64,000 nucleotides of DNA from Volvox africanus (taxonomy: Eukaryota; Chlorophyta; Chlorophyceae; Chlamydomonadales; Volvocaceae), in NCBI GenBank assembly GCA_030268105.1, contig BSDZ01000103.1:2174501-2238500 (forward strand). Direction: 5' to 3'. Made by a program: the position numbers and the translations under genes. Under the pieces are notes generated by a model, which was given only the letters and a program-made list of their open reading frames with translations, was not told where the DNA came from and made no database searches. Below are positions 26,109 through 37,900 of the stretch, piece by piece (the first letter of the stretch is position 1; each line of letters begins with the position of its first letter).

Positions 26109-29100
26109 GCATGCAGAATTCCATGATAAAAACCTGCATAAAAGCTACACAGCAATATTTCAAACCCAAATAATTGCCAGCCAGTTTGCTGTTCGCGACT
26201 TACTTCCCGAAGACATGACGTCCTTGAGGACCAGCTTGTTCAGCACGCAGTGACGAGAGGGTAGGTACGACGTGAGCACGCCAAAAAAATCGAGCTGCAA
26301 ATGATGGCGTCAGACGAGGAGGGCACTAGTAATATGGATGTACAGATAGCCAATAATTTGATACTCGTTGCCGCAGTAAACTGCCGCAGTAAACTGAATT
26401 CGTCACTTTGAACCCCTGTTCCCAGACCAGTGCTACATACCGCAATCACGATATCGTGGACAGACGCGACGCGGACTGATGAACAGCAACGGACCCAGTG
26501 ACAGGAACGCATGGGCACTCCACAGCTACCGAGCAAATGGAGGGAAAGAAGGGAACACACGCCAGCTACCAAAGGAGATCAGACTCCATAAGAATGAAAC
26601 CCCGGGTTGTGTTCTAGCTGATGACCAAAGAGAAAATCTGTCAAATTCCTACTCCTCCTTACAGGCACCCTTCACACATACGCATACATATACACATACA
26701 CACACAAGCATATGCACACACAAGCACAGACACAGATACACACCTGTAGCTTTGAATCGCAGAGCTCCAGAGACCGTAACCCTTGCCGAATCACCAGTTC
26801 CAGAAGCGTACGACAGTGTCTACAAATAAGATGTGGGGTTACAATCAATCTACCAGGAAGGGCGGCACACTGTTGCGGGCCAGATGCAGACCGACCAAAC
26901 CCCGCCGCCACACACAACGCAGTTAAAAGATGTTTTGGTCCGTTTGCTTAGTTGGGCGGTTGGGTTTTTCGTTTCATGCAACAGCTCTCCCGAGCTCCAA
27001 AAGCCTCTCTCGTTTGCTTTAGCAAGTATATCATCTTTATCCGATTTCCGGGTTTACTTCTCCTAACCTAATGCGCTTGGCTTGCTGGTCATTCTGCTTA
27101 CGACCGCTAGAGACATATGCCTGCTTACCCCACTATGCCCCACTTGCAGAGACATATCGATCCTTCGATAGTTCTATAGATGTTTCTATAAATGTAATCT
27201 ACCTCTTATTCCATAAATGTAATGAGATATGCCTGCTGCTGTTATACGTTTGGACAGGAGCTTAACGCGGCAAATGCAATGTCCCCCTTACTTGCACGCT
27301 GCCGCGTCCGTGAACGATACGAGGTTGACGGAGAACTCGCTGACAGCTAATGTGCTGCGTGCCGCCGCCAGCGGCCCTGCCAGCACGCCCACCACAGACT
27401 TGACTGCCGACTTGCTCTGGAGCAGCAAGCAAGCGGAGGGCGGCGCCTGCGGGCGTGTGCTGGAGTCAGAGTCGGAGCCGCTGCCGGATCCACGACGGCA
27501 TCCACTGATGCAATCACAACAGGCGCCCCTCGCCCTATGGGATGCGAAAAACAAGATTTCCATGTCGTAAGTGGTTTCGGGAGGGAGAGAGGAGGGCCAG
27601 GAAGGGAGAGAGGAGGGGCAGCAAAGGAGAGAGGAGGGGCAGCAAGGGAGAGGAGAGGGGCAGGAAGCGAGGGATATAACAATTACCTCTCTCTTTCTTT
27701 GCCAGGTCCCCATGTCATCCCACCCCTCCGTAAAGCATCTGCCTTTTCATACGGCGTGGTCAACATCTTGCCTATTCGAGTCTGTGAGTCCCATCCATTT
27801 CTCTCCCAGGTTTCCTCCATGCCCCATGCTCATCCGCCGCACCCAGTAATACGGCTGAACACCGGCCCCAGCACAGCTCCCAATCGCTGCCCCGCCGTTG
27901 CAAGCCCCGTGTTACGACTGGCGCAACGGGCTGCCATCGCAGCCGCCGCCCCTTTAAGGGCCGCGGCCCAGCCGCAGTTCTCCTCCTCCGCCGCTGCTAG
28001 ATTGCCCGTCCCCGGGACCCTTGGCGCCGCCGCCGGCGGTGGCTGCCCCGCCGACGCTGACCGAGCGGCATTCTTCTGGGGCGGTCGCGGGTGCGTGACA
28101 ACGTTGGAGATGGCAAAATGCGGTCTCTGAAGGGCGACCCTCAGTAACTGGCATTGTTGCGGGCGGCTGAGTTCGCAGAAGTCCGGTGCGTCAGGCTTCA
28201 CCACCAGCCGCCGCTCGGCCAGGAGCGCCTACGAGAGGAATAAGGTTCCGGTTTAAGCCCCTTGCAACAACAAAATGATGTTATTTAAGTGCCTCAGACA
28301 ATTAACACGTACCGCGGAGACCTGCCTGCATGTAAAAGCAAGCCAGTGACCTCAAGGGAAGAGTGGATAAGAGTGTGAACACCGTAAAACCCTAAGATTT
28401 AAAAACTGGATGAACAGATGGAAGGAAGATGACGAGGGACCGCAAACAAAACGGTTCTTACAGTCCGCCCCATCCCGCCCATCACCCCGGGCGTAGTCTG
28501 TCATATACCTGCCATTCGTACGGCAATTTTTTGCTGCCGCGTAGCTGCAGCGCCATAACTGTGTACGACAAGAAGGACATTTGCCCCGCCCAGCGCGCGT
28601 TGAGAGATGCCTCTCCGAAACCCACGGCAGCCTGAAGCGCCGAAACCACCGACGCAGCCACTACCACGCCCAATGCCGGGACCGGCGCCGCCGTCGACCA
28701 TCCACGGACGCTTCCCACAATGCCGAGCACCGTCATCGGTACAGCAAGTAGCGCTGAAACCATAAGCTGCCGGCAGGCCCTGTATTGCCATAGCCAGAGT
28801 TCCATACCAGGCAGTCCGCTGAAGCGCCGCGCCAGTCGCAGCCGCTGCGTTAACCTCTGCCGCTGCAGCGGCGGCAGGGCTGTCAGGAACGCCAGATCGT
28901 ATACGAGTACCATAAACCAAGCGGTGAAGCAGTGGTGGCCACCGAGCTGCATTGCTAGGAGTACTGAGGTTGCTGGCAGGTGGAGAAGCAAGAGGACTAT
29001 GGCTGCGATGGCGAGGTCTCTGTAGATGTAATTCCACAGGGCCTAAGGAGAGAGGCAGGGAGGTATAGGCAGGCGGTTAAGTAGTCAGGGAGGAGGCGGC

Positions 29101-30544
29101 AAATTATTTCCTCCACAACAACGGGACCAGTGGCGGGCCACGCAGCCGGTGACACCTGGGGCCGTATGCATGTTATGCTGCCTACAAGCTTCTTTCCTCC
29201 TTCCACGCTTCCGCCTTCCCCTTGCTTCAGGTTGCGCTGCCGCGCTACCCCTTCCACACATAGAAGAGCCAAGTCACTCGTCAGAGGCTAAATAACTCCT
29301 TCAGGCTCAGTGATTTATCAGTAAGTGTTCGAAAGCCTGCTCAATAGCTCACCCACACGGCTGCAGCCGATAGCGCCATGCAGCCAACCAGCAGGAGACT
29401 GCTTAGCAGCAGCAGTCCATCCAGCAGTGCAGCGAAGGGTCCCGGACAGAAGGCCTCCATGGCGTGGAGGGTGGAGAGGAGGTGGTCTTTTGTGGGATCG
29501 CGGCAGGGGCGCAGGTGGGCACTGAGACCGGCCTCGGACTGAGGCCGTGCGGTCTCGAAGAGCTGCTCCTATAAAGGATTAAGTGGAAGGATAGCACGTT
29601 GCGCATGGATGTGGATGCGTGTCAGGGATTGGGATGTAGGGGACGACGAATGGACGAGACCTGGTACTGCTATCAGCACAATTATTAATAACCGTCATTG
29701 GGGGGAGGGGGGGATAAAACGGAAATGCAATCGAGCACGTATCTGAGCCCGGATAATGCTGCTTTGTACAAGATGGGAAGCAAGTGAGGGCAAAAAGTAC
29801 CTTCTGTGTTTTGGGTTTTGGTTTTTTAGACTGAGCCGCGAGGATCAGGAACCAGACATTAATCGGAAATCGAGGAGTGCGAGTATTGGTATACTTCATT
29901 CCAAACCCTTTGGGCTGCATGTCTGTCCTTCGCTGGACATCTCGTGCTTGGAAACCCCAGGGGGCCGCGAAGTGCCCACGTGGTAAAGGCACCGGTCCAA
30001 TAAAACCACCAGTTGCACAGGGAAACTACAAAAAATGTAATTGTGCAAGAATGAGCGAATAGAAGCGCTCAGCATATACTGTTGGATTTGCCAGCGACCT
30101 CATATATTAACCGTGACCTGGGGGTGGTTTATTGGATAGTGCTAACGACTAGTCAACAGCTGAGATTGTTACGAGGTGCCACAAGATCGTACATCACAGG
30201 TAACGTTCATATACAGTGCGGCCATTCTCTGAGAACTATTGCTGTTGGTTGTACAGCCCGACGAGGCACGAGGCACGGCCTCAAGTAAGGGAGCATCATT
30301 TTCGTAAAAAGCTTTAAGCCACCGAACTCAGAGTTATTATTGACGACCACCTCAGCAGATACATGCAATTTATGCTCACCAGGACCGTTGGGTCGGCTTC
30401 CGGGTCAAGGCCCTCCGGGAGTAGCTGCAACTGGTCCTCCAGAAGAGCTGCAAAGTCCAGTTTTCCTTGGAATATTGACGTATAAGGGTTTTCAGCTTGC
30501 AATTCCCCATCCTCCGTCGTCCGCAGCTCTCCTGGAAGCACCAT
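15491..30544 (-). CDS. Giant LRR membrane protein with long disordered tail
   Basis: Fifteen exons, all phase-compatible, total 8,988 nt (2,995 residues). In transcript order: 30544-30380, 29568-29353, 29042-28509, 28228-27843, 27534-27292, 26819-26744, 26294-26204, 25916-25740, 25200-25040, 24596-24475, 24015-23619, 23248-23138, 22728-22072, about 21432-17386, and 17095-15491 (TAG). Exons 2-3 encode about five hydrophobic membrane-spanning stretches (for example LLLLSSLLLVGCMALSAAAV). Exons 5-10 encode ribonuclease-inhibitor-type leucine-rich repeats (HLDLSNNQLWGLRGAKELRL, QIDFSQNHIGDDVLDG, LKRLHLNHN). The remaining roughly 2,200 residues are Ala/Gly/Ser/Pro/Gln-rich, apart from a short ordered-looking segment (VTVVITVGCDRQLRVPLRC) at the end of exon 14. 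The start ATG at 30544 and the boundary near 21432 are the weakest points. The span could also be two genes, though the join TPR/RMMTPRSLTPR between exons 10 and 11 argues for one. No named family recognised; a surface or signalling role is conjecture. Confidence 0.6.
21921..22010. repeat. (GCCCC)18 pentanucleotide array
   Basis: Eighteen uninterrupted GCCCC units lie in intron 13 of the LRR gene. The gene is on the minus strand, so its pre-mRNA would carry (GGGGC)18, a strong G-quadruplex former. Confidence 0.97.
25218..25252. repeat. (GTCC)n tetranucleotide repeat
   Basis: About eight tandem GTCC units lie just upstream (in transcript sense) of the exon at 25200-25040 of the LRR gene, close to its acceptor site. 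Confidence 0.9.
26022..26108. repeat. (GATA)n microsatellite
   Basis: A run of GATA units, with a few GACA variants at its left end, lies in intron 7 of the LRR gene. Confidence 0.95.
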
Positions 30545-31081
30545 GTCCACCGGGTACCCAAACTTTCCGTCCAGTTCGTTACTTTTGTAATTCAACTTCA
30601 CATGTTACTATATATTGAAACCAGGAAGCAATTCGTGAAGCTGCGATACAGATAAAAGGATTGAAGGCACGGTTCCGGCAGTCCATCTGGCATATCCGAA
30701 AGCAACACTGATCACCATTCCAGTATGCGCCGGAGCTCCAGTATATTGAAATTTACTGCATAATTTGCTAGTCCTGTTGGGCATAAGACCGTACATAACA
30801 GATTTTGAAAAGTTATCAACCGCCAGTGCATCGTATTTCGTATAGCAGATGCGCAGCTAATGACTTTTCCTAACAATTCATAGGAATCGCCTCTCTAATA
30901 AAGGGGCAAAATTCGCCTATGCGTTGTTGAAGTTCTCCGTTGTGCCCTGCTGGGCGGGCCCTGGTGGGCCGCAATCCCTATATGTAAACATATTTCAAGC
31001 TTCCTACCGTCTCAGGTGCTTCAATAGATTATTAATTTTTTGACGACAGTTCTTGCCTTTGGTTTGTTCGTCTGTGTAGTC
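30545..31081. other. Divergent intergenic region between LRR gene and APC11
   Basis: The LRR gene (minus) and APC11 (plus) diverge from this interval of about 540 bp, which must hold both promoters unless the LRR gene has a further 5' exon. A minus-strand open frame at 30608-30796 starts with ATG but has no donor giving a sensible intron. No clear TATA box was recognised. Confidence 0.45.
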
Positions 31082-31345
31082 ATGACGTTCGAAATCAAGA
31101 TCAAGAAATGGCATGCTGTAGCGGCTTGGACGTGGGAGGCAGACGACGTTTGCGGCATCTGCCGAGCGCCTTTTGACGGCTGTCCCCCGGAGTGCAAATA
31201 CCCCGGCGATGACAGTCCAGTTGTTTGGGGCGCCTGCCAGCATGCCTTTCACCTACAGTGCATCCAAAAATGGCTCTCATCAAGTGCGGAGCAGAAATGC
31301 CCAATGTGCCGTCAAGCGTGGGAGTACAAGCGGGCAGCCGAATAA
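31082..31345 (+). CDS. APC11: Anaphase-promoting complex subunit 11 (RING-H2)
   Basis: Complete single-exon frame of 87 residues. It is the catalytic RING subunit of the APC/C ubiquitin ligase, which with the cullin subunit APC2 recruits the E2 enzyme to ubiquitinate mitotic cyclins and securin. The eight RING-H2 ligands are present: Cys24, Cys27, Cys52, His54, His57, Cys60, Cys73 and Cys76. The APC11-specific extra cysteines Cys34 and Cys38 and the W-G-x-C-x-H-x-F-H core are also present. Length matches the family (about 85 residues). ATG at 31082 is chosen because the N-terminus MTFEIKIKKWHAVAAW aligns with the family start. Lack of introns is unusual among its intron-rich neighbours and may mean a retrocopy, but the frame is intact. 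TGTAA lies at 31691-31695. Confidence 0.93.
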   Translation: MTFEIKIKKWHAVAAWTWEADDVCGICRAPFDGCPPECKYPGDDSPVVWGACQHAFHLQCIQKWLSSSAEQKCPMCRQAWEYKRAAE

Positions 31346-33379
31346 CGATCGGGAACACGAACAGCCTGAAGCCAAGCGCTGCCTTTCTTGGCAGACTTTG
31401 GCCACCAGCCCTTGAATCCTGCCATATGGTGGTGGTAACGTGCAACTCTATGCGGAGGACGGATAATTTTCCGGTAACCAAGTCCTATGAACTAAGTGTT
31501 CGGTCCCACTAGGATAGTGCTACAGTGAACCACCAGTTCCAATAGTGCTACATTGGAGCAGGCATTACTTCCATGCGGCTTTCGTACTGAAAAGTTCTGT
31601 CGGAGTTCAAAATTGAGGAACCAACCTGCGGAATGAGTGGGTATGGCGCGGGTTTGAAGCGTGTGGGCAATTTGCAAGTATTTTTCTCTTTGTAAGTGTG
31701 TTGACCGGCGCGCCACCGAATTGGACCCTCATTGCTATTGTGGGTGCCTCCCTGCTGCTGCTCCTTTATTCCCCTATACGGCATATCACTGCAGCAGCTT
31801 TACACAATGTCACTTTGCCACCCGTATGGCACCTTCATTCATATCCCCTTCAAATTATTTACAAACACTGCACCGACATGTTAGGCCCAAAGTCTCTTTT
31901 TGCATGAGTAGCCAGTAGCACAGGCCATTATGGTTATTGTGGCACATCGTGGGGACGACAAGGGAATAGGGACGTCAGAGAAGGCCAGGGGGAGCCAGGG
32001 GACGTGGGGGATATCGGGGGACGTCAAAGAATATCAGGGGGCATCGTGTGTGTGTGTGTGTAGAAGAGAAGTTCTTGGAATTGCAATCGGTTTTATCTGT
32101 GCGCTGCCTTATCTCATGTTCTGCTGCCAATGATAGAGCTGACTGTGAATGACCAGAGCATGCCTGATGGCACGTCTTCAGCTAAGAATCTGTCAGGTGC
32201 TACCGAGCAAACTGGAAGCTGCATCGCTGGTGTTCAGTTTGTCGAGCTTACCGTTCGTAGCTTTTATTGGAAATTGAAATGCTCGCGTTATGAAGGAATC
32301 GCGGATGGGTGTCGTTCAACGGCGAGGGTGTATGACCGGGCGGGAAAGGGCGCAGGTACATTAGTTGTTACAACGTTTCTTCGCTGCGCCCTTTCCAGCC
32401 AGCAGCACGAGGGATGGAAGCAGCTTTAGGTTACATGAAAGCAGTTTGGTGCGAGTCGACAGATGCACATCCCTCGCGTTTCTGGGGCGCTTTAAAGGGA
32501 TTTAGGCAGATGGTACGGTCTTGCGTGACGGTATTAGGGAACGAACACGCCCTCAAAGATACTCTCCATGCCCGTAGCATGGTGTAACGTGGAGCTGGAG
32601 ACAATATCTATTTCCGGCATTTGAATGGATTGACAAATGCGTCCGTATTAGAAATGCAGTGAGCTTTCATGTCTCTTGTCGGATTGCCGCATGGTTGAGG
32701 ATATGCTTATGATTGGAAGCTCTATCTGGGTACCACTTAATGTGGGACTGCGATAGGGCACGACCTATGCTGTACATTCCAAAACGATTTATGTAGGTGC
32801 AGGTGAATATGGCCGAATGTCAAGAACAACATTCTGTGCAGCAGCCAGTTGCAGCTTCGTTGGTGCACAAACACCAGGCTGCCCCAGACATCGCGGCAAG
32901 CCCTGGCCAATCAGCATTGTACGCCAGTCGTGCCGAGCTTGCTGCTTCATGTTGGGCCTTTTGCCGGAAAAACAGCTGTACGGCAGGAGTCCTCCATATA
33001 TTAGGCGGCTGAGTGTTCTTTTCTCTTTGGTTGACTGTAACATGGTGTGCTGAGAAGACCCAAGGATCTATAGCTACGTAACCCCATTATCAACTCAGTT
33101 TATATCACAAAATTTTATTACTGGGCTAAGCTACGGTCGACACACAAAATGTCTGCAGATAAGGTATCTGTTGACACGGCAACCGGTTCCGGAGCATTTT
33201 CAGTAGACCCCACTAACGTAACAGCCTACCTCCCGACAGATCATTCGCCTTATACCTGTACTTGAACAGCTACATCCGGCGCTAGTGGTGCTAAGAAATC
33301 ACCGTCTGTAAAATCCAGCACGCAGGACTGCATTGGAAACTAAGAATCGAGGGCCCTGAGTGTTAGACCGAGGTGAACT
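31346..33379. other. Gene-poor region
   Basis: AT-richer than its flanks. It holds the 3' UTR of APC11 and small foldbacks, such as 13-bp arms around 32344-32398 (GGAAAGGGCGCAG and its complement). A short ATG frame at 33149 (MSADKVSVDTATGSG) has no continuation that was recognised. No confident gene. Confidence 0.45.
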
Positions 33380-33839
33380 TCGTGCACTCTTTGTATCTTC
33401 CGAGACCGCGTATTTCGCCAGCTCGCCCGGAAGGACCAGGCGCACAGCGGTTAATATCTCGCGAGACGTAACTGTGGGCTCCCTCTCAGAGCGGCTCTGC
33501 CGGGAGGCCTCAGTAGCAAACTTCCCGAAGTTGTCTTTGGTTAAACTGTTCATCATAGACAAGGCCTTGGTGCTGATGCCGGTATCAGGATGCACCCGTT
33601 TCACCCGTTTCAGCACCTTAATGATACAGCTTATAGATCACGCTCTTGGCAACCTTCGCCTCCTTCTTGGACGTTTTCTCGCCCTCCGCCCCAGTCGCAG
33701 CAGGCTCCCGGGCGGCTTTCTTGGGAGCCGCCTTCATCTCTTTCTTTAAATTTTCTTTCTTCCCCAATTATGCCTCCTTCTCATTCTTTTCCACCTTTTC
33801 CGCTTCCTCAGCAGCGGGCTTCTCGTCTTCCTTGGGCAT
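33380..33839 (-). pseudogene. Histone H2B pseudogene
   Basis: Reading leftwards from ATG at 33839, the sequence encodes a Lys/Glu/Ala-rich N-terminal tail typical of green-algal H2B (MPKEDEKPAAEEAEK). After a frame change it encodes the histone fold, with [33 protein letters not shown] and [10 protein letters not shown]. The copy is broken: an in-frame TAA sits in the tail near 33770, a further stop and frameshift sit at the start of the fold near 33618, and a short duplication gives KRVKRV. The usual C-terminus is lost after about 33380. Functional H2B would pair with H2A in nucleosomes; this copy cannot encode it. No introns or partner histone genes are visible, so it may be a retrocopy or relic of a histone cluster. 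Confidence 0.88.
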
Positions 33840-34135
33840 CTGGGGAATTTTACTTCTGATTTTACTTCTGCTTACCTTGCGTGTGTCAATGAGACCCTTA
33901 GGGATCCTGTACCAGTTAGTTCCTGGGTGCCGTTAGCTCCGCGCTTCAGCGGGAAATAGCACGCACACCGTACATTCTTAACAAGATTAACTGTCGTTGT
34001 ATTACTTCGAGGCTTTTGACTTTTCAGGCATGTGCTGATGAGCGAGGGGCGTAAAACAGCCATCGTCGCATATTCATCGTCGAAATACTGATTACCTTTC
34101 AGTTACAACTCGTAATAACGTAACTTGTTAAAGCA

Positions 34136-34455
34136 ACGGCAAGGCAGTTAGCCAGTCCGCCAAGGCCGACCTGCAGCTCTTGGTTGTCGCATCTCAGGAA
34201 GGGGAGTGCATAGAACTTACTGGAGCTGATGCGTCATTTTTCTTGGCTGGTGTGTTGGATTGCTTGACCGCTGAGGGCCTGAAGCTGGCTGCAATGCAAC
34301 TCACGACAACACGAGTAATTGCATCGTTCATCGAAGCCCACAATGGATTACTCGTAACGAGGAATAACTGGACAAGCTCGTGGGCGAGACCACAGTTGTG
34401 TCGGGGGATATCATGCCCATTATTGACCCTGTGGAGTTGTCTAGGAAATCTCAGG
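34136..34455 (+). pseudogene. Decayed coding fragment of unknown family
   Basis: An open stretch reads as ordinary folded protein (contains LLVVASQEGECIELTGADAS and LKLAAMQLTTTRVIASFIEA). It then needs a change of frame near 34360 to continue as DKLVGETTVVSGDIMPIIDP, ending at a possible donor after 34455. Compositional continuity on both sides of the frame change suggests one former coding sequence with a small insertion. No family recognised. It could instead be two overlapping exons of an unrecognised gene. Confidence 0.4.
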
Positions 34456-34902
34456 TAGTCAGTTTCAAATTTATTATGCCTTGATGCTCATATAACTTGC
34501 TGAAAGCACAACGCACTCAATAAAGCAAAGATGCAAAAATAAACCCGGCATTTTTTAACGCCATAATGTATGCTTTGCTTGGCATTCATACATAAGTGGC
34601 ATAACATGACGAATTCCTTACATTAGAGCCGTGCCGTAAATGTACTTGCGTTGGGTTCATTTTGGACGACACGAGCTGTGGTTCAGAGGCGTCGACGGTT
34701 GGGAAAAATATATGCGACCAGAAACGAAATCATTTCAATCTATGAAATCCATATGCTTTGAAATCACCCAACCCGCCTAGACACCAACATCGCTGGATTC
34801 ACGCGGCGCCAATACACATAGGTTCAATGACATTTAGGAATACGGTCGGAAACCCCCTTTAAATTATTTCGCGATCTTCGGGCAGTAAGCATACTTCCGA
34901 TC

Positions 34903-37900
34903 ATGGATTCAGACGGGTGCGATGACATCACGCGGAAACCGTCCATCGGACGTGAAGGTGAGCTGCAACGTGCCCTACCGGACATGGCACTAACACATTG
35001 AGTAAAGGTTTTACGGACAGATTTTAATCGGCGTCATGTGCACGAAGCGACTTTTGGCGGGCTAGGGAAGGCTTGCCCCTGCGTAACTGCACCCAGCTTA
35101 CCTTATAATTCCCGGTCGGCATTGCACACATACCGCTACACGCACATGTCAGATGTCAGAATCTATTCAAGGTGATGAAGCTCCCCACAAGTATTTTTTT
35201 CCATCTCAACAAGAAGTCGCCAGCCCGCTGCCCCTACCTGGCAAAAAGGCCGTTATCTATCCACCTCGTTCTGGACACCGATCTAGATCCACCACCGCCG
35301 CCCGCAATACACCAATTGCCTACTTAGATACCTTTCCCCGTCCGTAGAGCCACTCACCCACGAGGGCTGTGCATTGGCAAGAAACCCAGGACGCCCGTCC
35401 ATAGACTAGAGCCCCCATCCATGAACCGCACTAGCTTCCTTGATCTCCTGAGGACCACCCTGTACCTTCCACCCATCTCCCGCGTTAGAGGGCCTGCGTA
35501 CTACGAGCCCCCGCTCCGCTGCGGTGGACGCAGCTATTACGCCGCCTTCCCCTGCGCCGTCGGAAGCTGCAGCTAATCAGGCGACCACTGGCCTATTCTC
35601 CAGCGGCTCCCGCCGGCCAAACCGCGGCCATAAGCACGCACCCAGCGCCGCCTCCTCCATTTTTGATGAATCCGATGAGTCTTCAGAAGAGCAGAACTTG
35701 GCACGCCGCTCGGCCCGCATGTATCCACGCATTGCAACGGCACAGAAAGCTGCCCCACAAGCCATGGCATCGGTGGCCGCTGCCACTGCAACGGCAGCCA
35801 GCGAGTCAAGCGATCAACCAACTGCGCTGCTGCCACCTCTTCCTCCTCTTCCTCCTCTTCCGCCTGTTCCGCCTCCGCCTCCGCTGCCTACCTATCGCGG
35901 CCGGACGGCGACGGTCGGTCTTCCCACGGCACACAGTGACATATCCAGCGAAGTCACTGCCACCACCACTTCCGCCGCCGCCGCCGGCACTGCAACGCCG
36001 GATAGCACTCTGCCACTGCTGCAACAGTTGCGGGTGCTGCAGCAGCAGCAGGAGCTGCTGTTAGCACAGCAGCGGCATACGGGGTATCAGGAGCTGATGC
36101 AATCCAGCGTATCACCGGAGCAGCAGCAGCTGCTGATGCTACAACAGCAGCTGCTACTAATACTGCAGCAGCAGCTGGGCTCCACATCAGCCTCGGCAGG
36201 CAGTGCTAAGGCGGCGGCAGTAACAGGCACAGCAGTGGGCACAGCCAGCGTCGGGCAATTAAGTGCGGCATTGCTGCCCCCGTCGCTCCTCGGTTCCGCC
36301 AGTTTCACTTCCACCGCTGGCAAACCCGTCGGAGGAGATATTAATGTTGCCCTGTCACAGCAGCACCAGCACCAGCAGCAGTCCCCGACTCCGCGTCAGA
36401 AGACGCTACTTGAGAAGTACCTGCAACAGTGGAGTGAGGTACGGCCCATCTCCTCGGTGCCTTCCGCCACCGCAATGGACGACGCCGCCGTCGCCGCCGG
36501 AGCATCGCCGTCAACGTCCACAACCCCAGCAGGTGGATCGCAAATTTCCACCCCAGCGGCGGCGTCCGCAGGGTTCGTAGGCTTGACGGCTGGTGTCCCC
36601 GGCACCTACATCCTGTTGGATGCGCGCCAAAGCGCTGCCGCCACCACATCGGCAGCGGAGTCAGTGAGCGGCCGCACCACTGCACCCGCACACGTGCCAG
36701 CCAGCGCGGGAACATCTATGCAGGATGCTCCGCTGCCGTTCAGCTCCCATACCGGTCCTATGCCAAACGCTGAGGCTATGACGGGAGATAGTGTAGCGAT
36801 AGCGCCCCCAGCATTGGCGGATCAGCAATCGTCACGACTCACGATTTCACTCGATGCGCTGCCCGCCATACTCCCAACACCGATGCCGGAATTGCCAGGG
36901 GGAACAGTCCGGGCCCCCGTCGTGCCATCCCTGCGGCTAAGGGACTTGGATCCTGGCGTGCCTTCCGAGGCTCCAACACAGGCATCCTCAAGGCTTCAGC
37001 ATCAGCCCCTCCCCTCTGCGATCGCACCGCCTGCACAGGCGGCGCCGATGGCAATGGCGATAGCTCCCACACTGCCGTCGCTGCAGGTGGCGCAGTCACC
37101 GCAGCGGCATACCGTCGGAGAGGCGGTTGGGGAGGCGGAGCTTGTGGCGTCAACAGCGCGTGGCGGGGATGAGGTGGAGGGGCTTGGTGTGCGCGTGAGG
37201 AGGACGGAGCGGACATCCGGGCTGGACGAAAAGGAAAAGGAAAAGCGGAAGGACCTACCCAGTGATGAGTTGGTCGCGGAAAACCTTGCGGGAAATATTG
37301 ATGCGATTGCGATCTTCGAACAGGACGAGGTAAAGGAACCTACCTAACTAATAAATTGTAATCATTGCCTAACTACCTTACCTTACCTTACCTTATCTAA
37401 CCGGTTAGGAACCTAGGTTAAATTACCGGATCTAACCTTACCTAACCTTACCTATCTAATTGCTTATTCCTTCCTGACTACCTGTCATCTACTCATACCA
37501 CCCTTCCAAATTTGAAGTGGAGGCCTATGTCGTACGTTTGCTGACTCGTAGTCCAATGAGAGTGTCCCTTGATTTACTTATTGAAGGACGACGACGATCC
37601 GGAGGCAGAGGCGGACGACGAGCTGCCTCCCCCATGGTACCGCAAGGCCTCCGTCCTCTGGTTCCTCAGCACTGTGGGTGTGGGCGGGATATTGCTGATC
37701 GTGGGGATCGTCCTCCACAGCAGATATAAGAGTACCTATGATGCCTTCCGCTGGTGCTACTTCTTCGCGGCCATGCCGCTAATGTACTACGCCCTGTCGT
37801 ACTTATCTGCGCGTGTGTTCATGGTGCTGGAGGTGCGTGCTGGAGGTCGCTTCCCGGTGTACCTGATCTCTCGTTGCTGTGTTTTGGAGTTAGCTCTGCT

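Noticed and set aside
37374..37455. Interstitial telomere repeat
   Set aside because: The CCTTA/CCTAA units are irregular and do not match the algal telomere unit TTTTAGGG.
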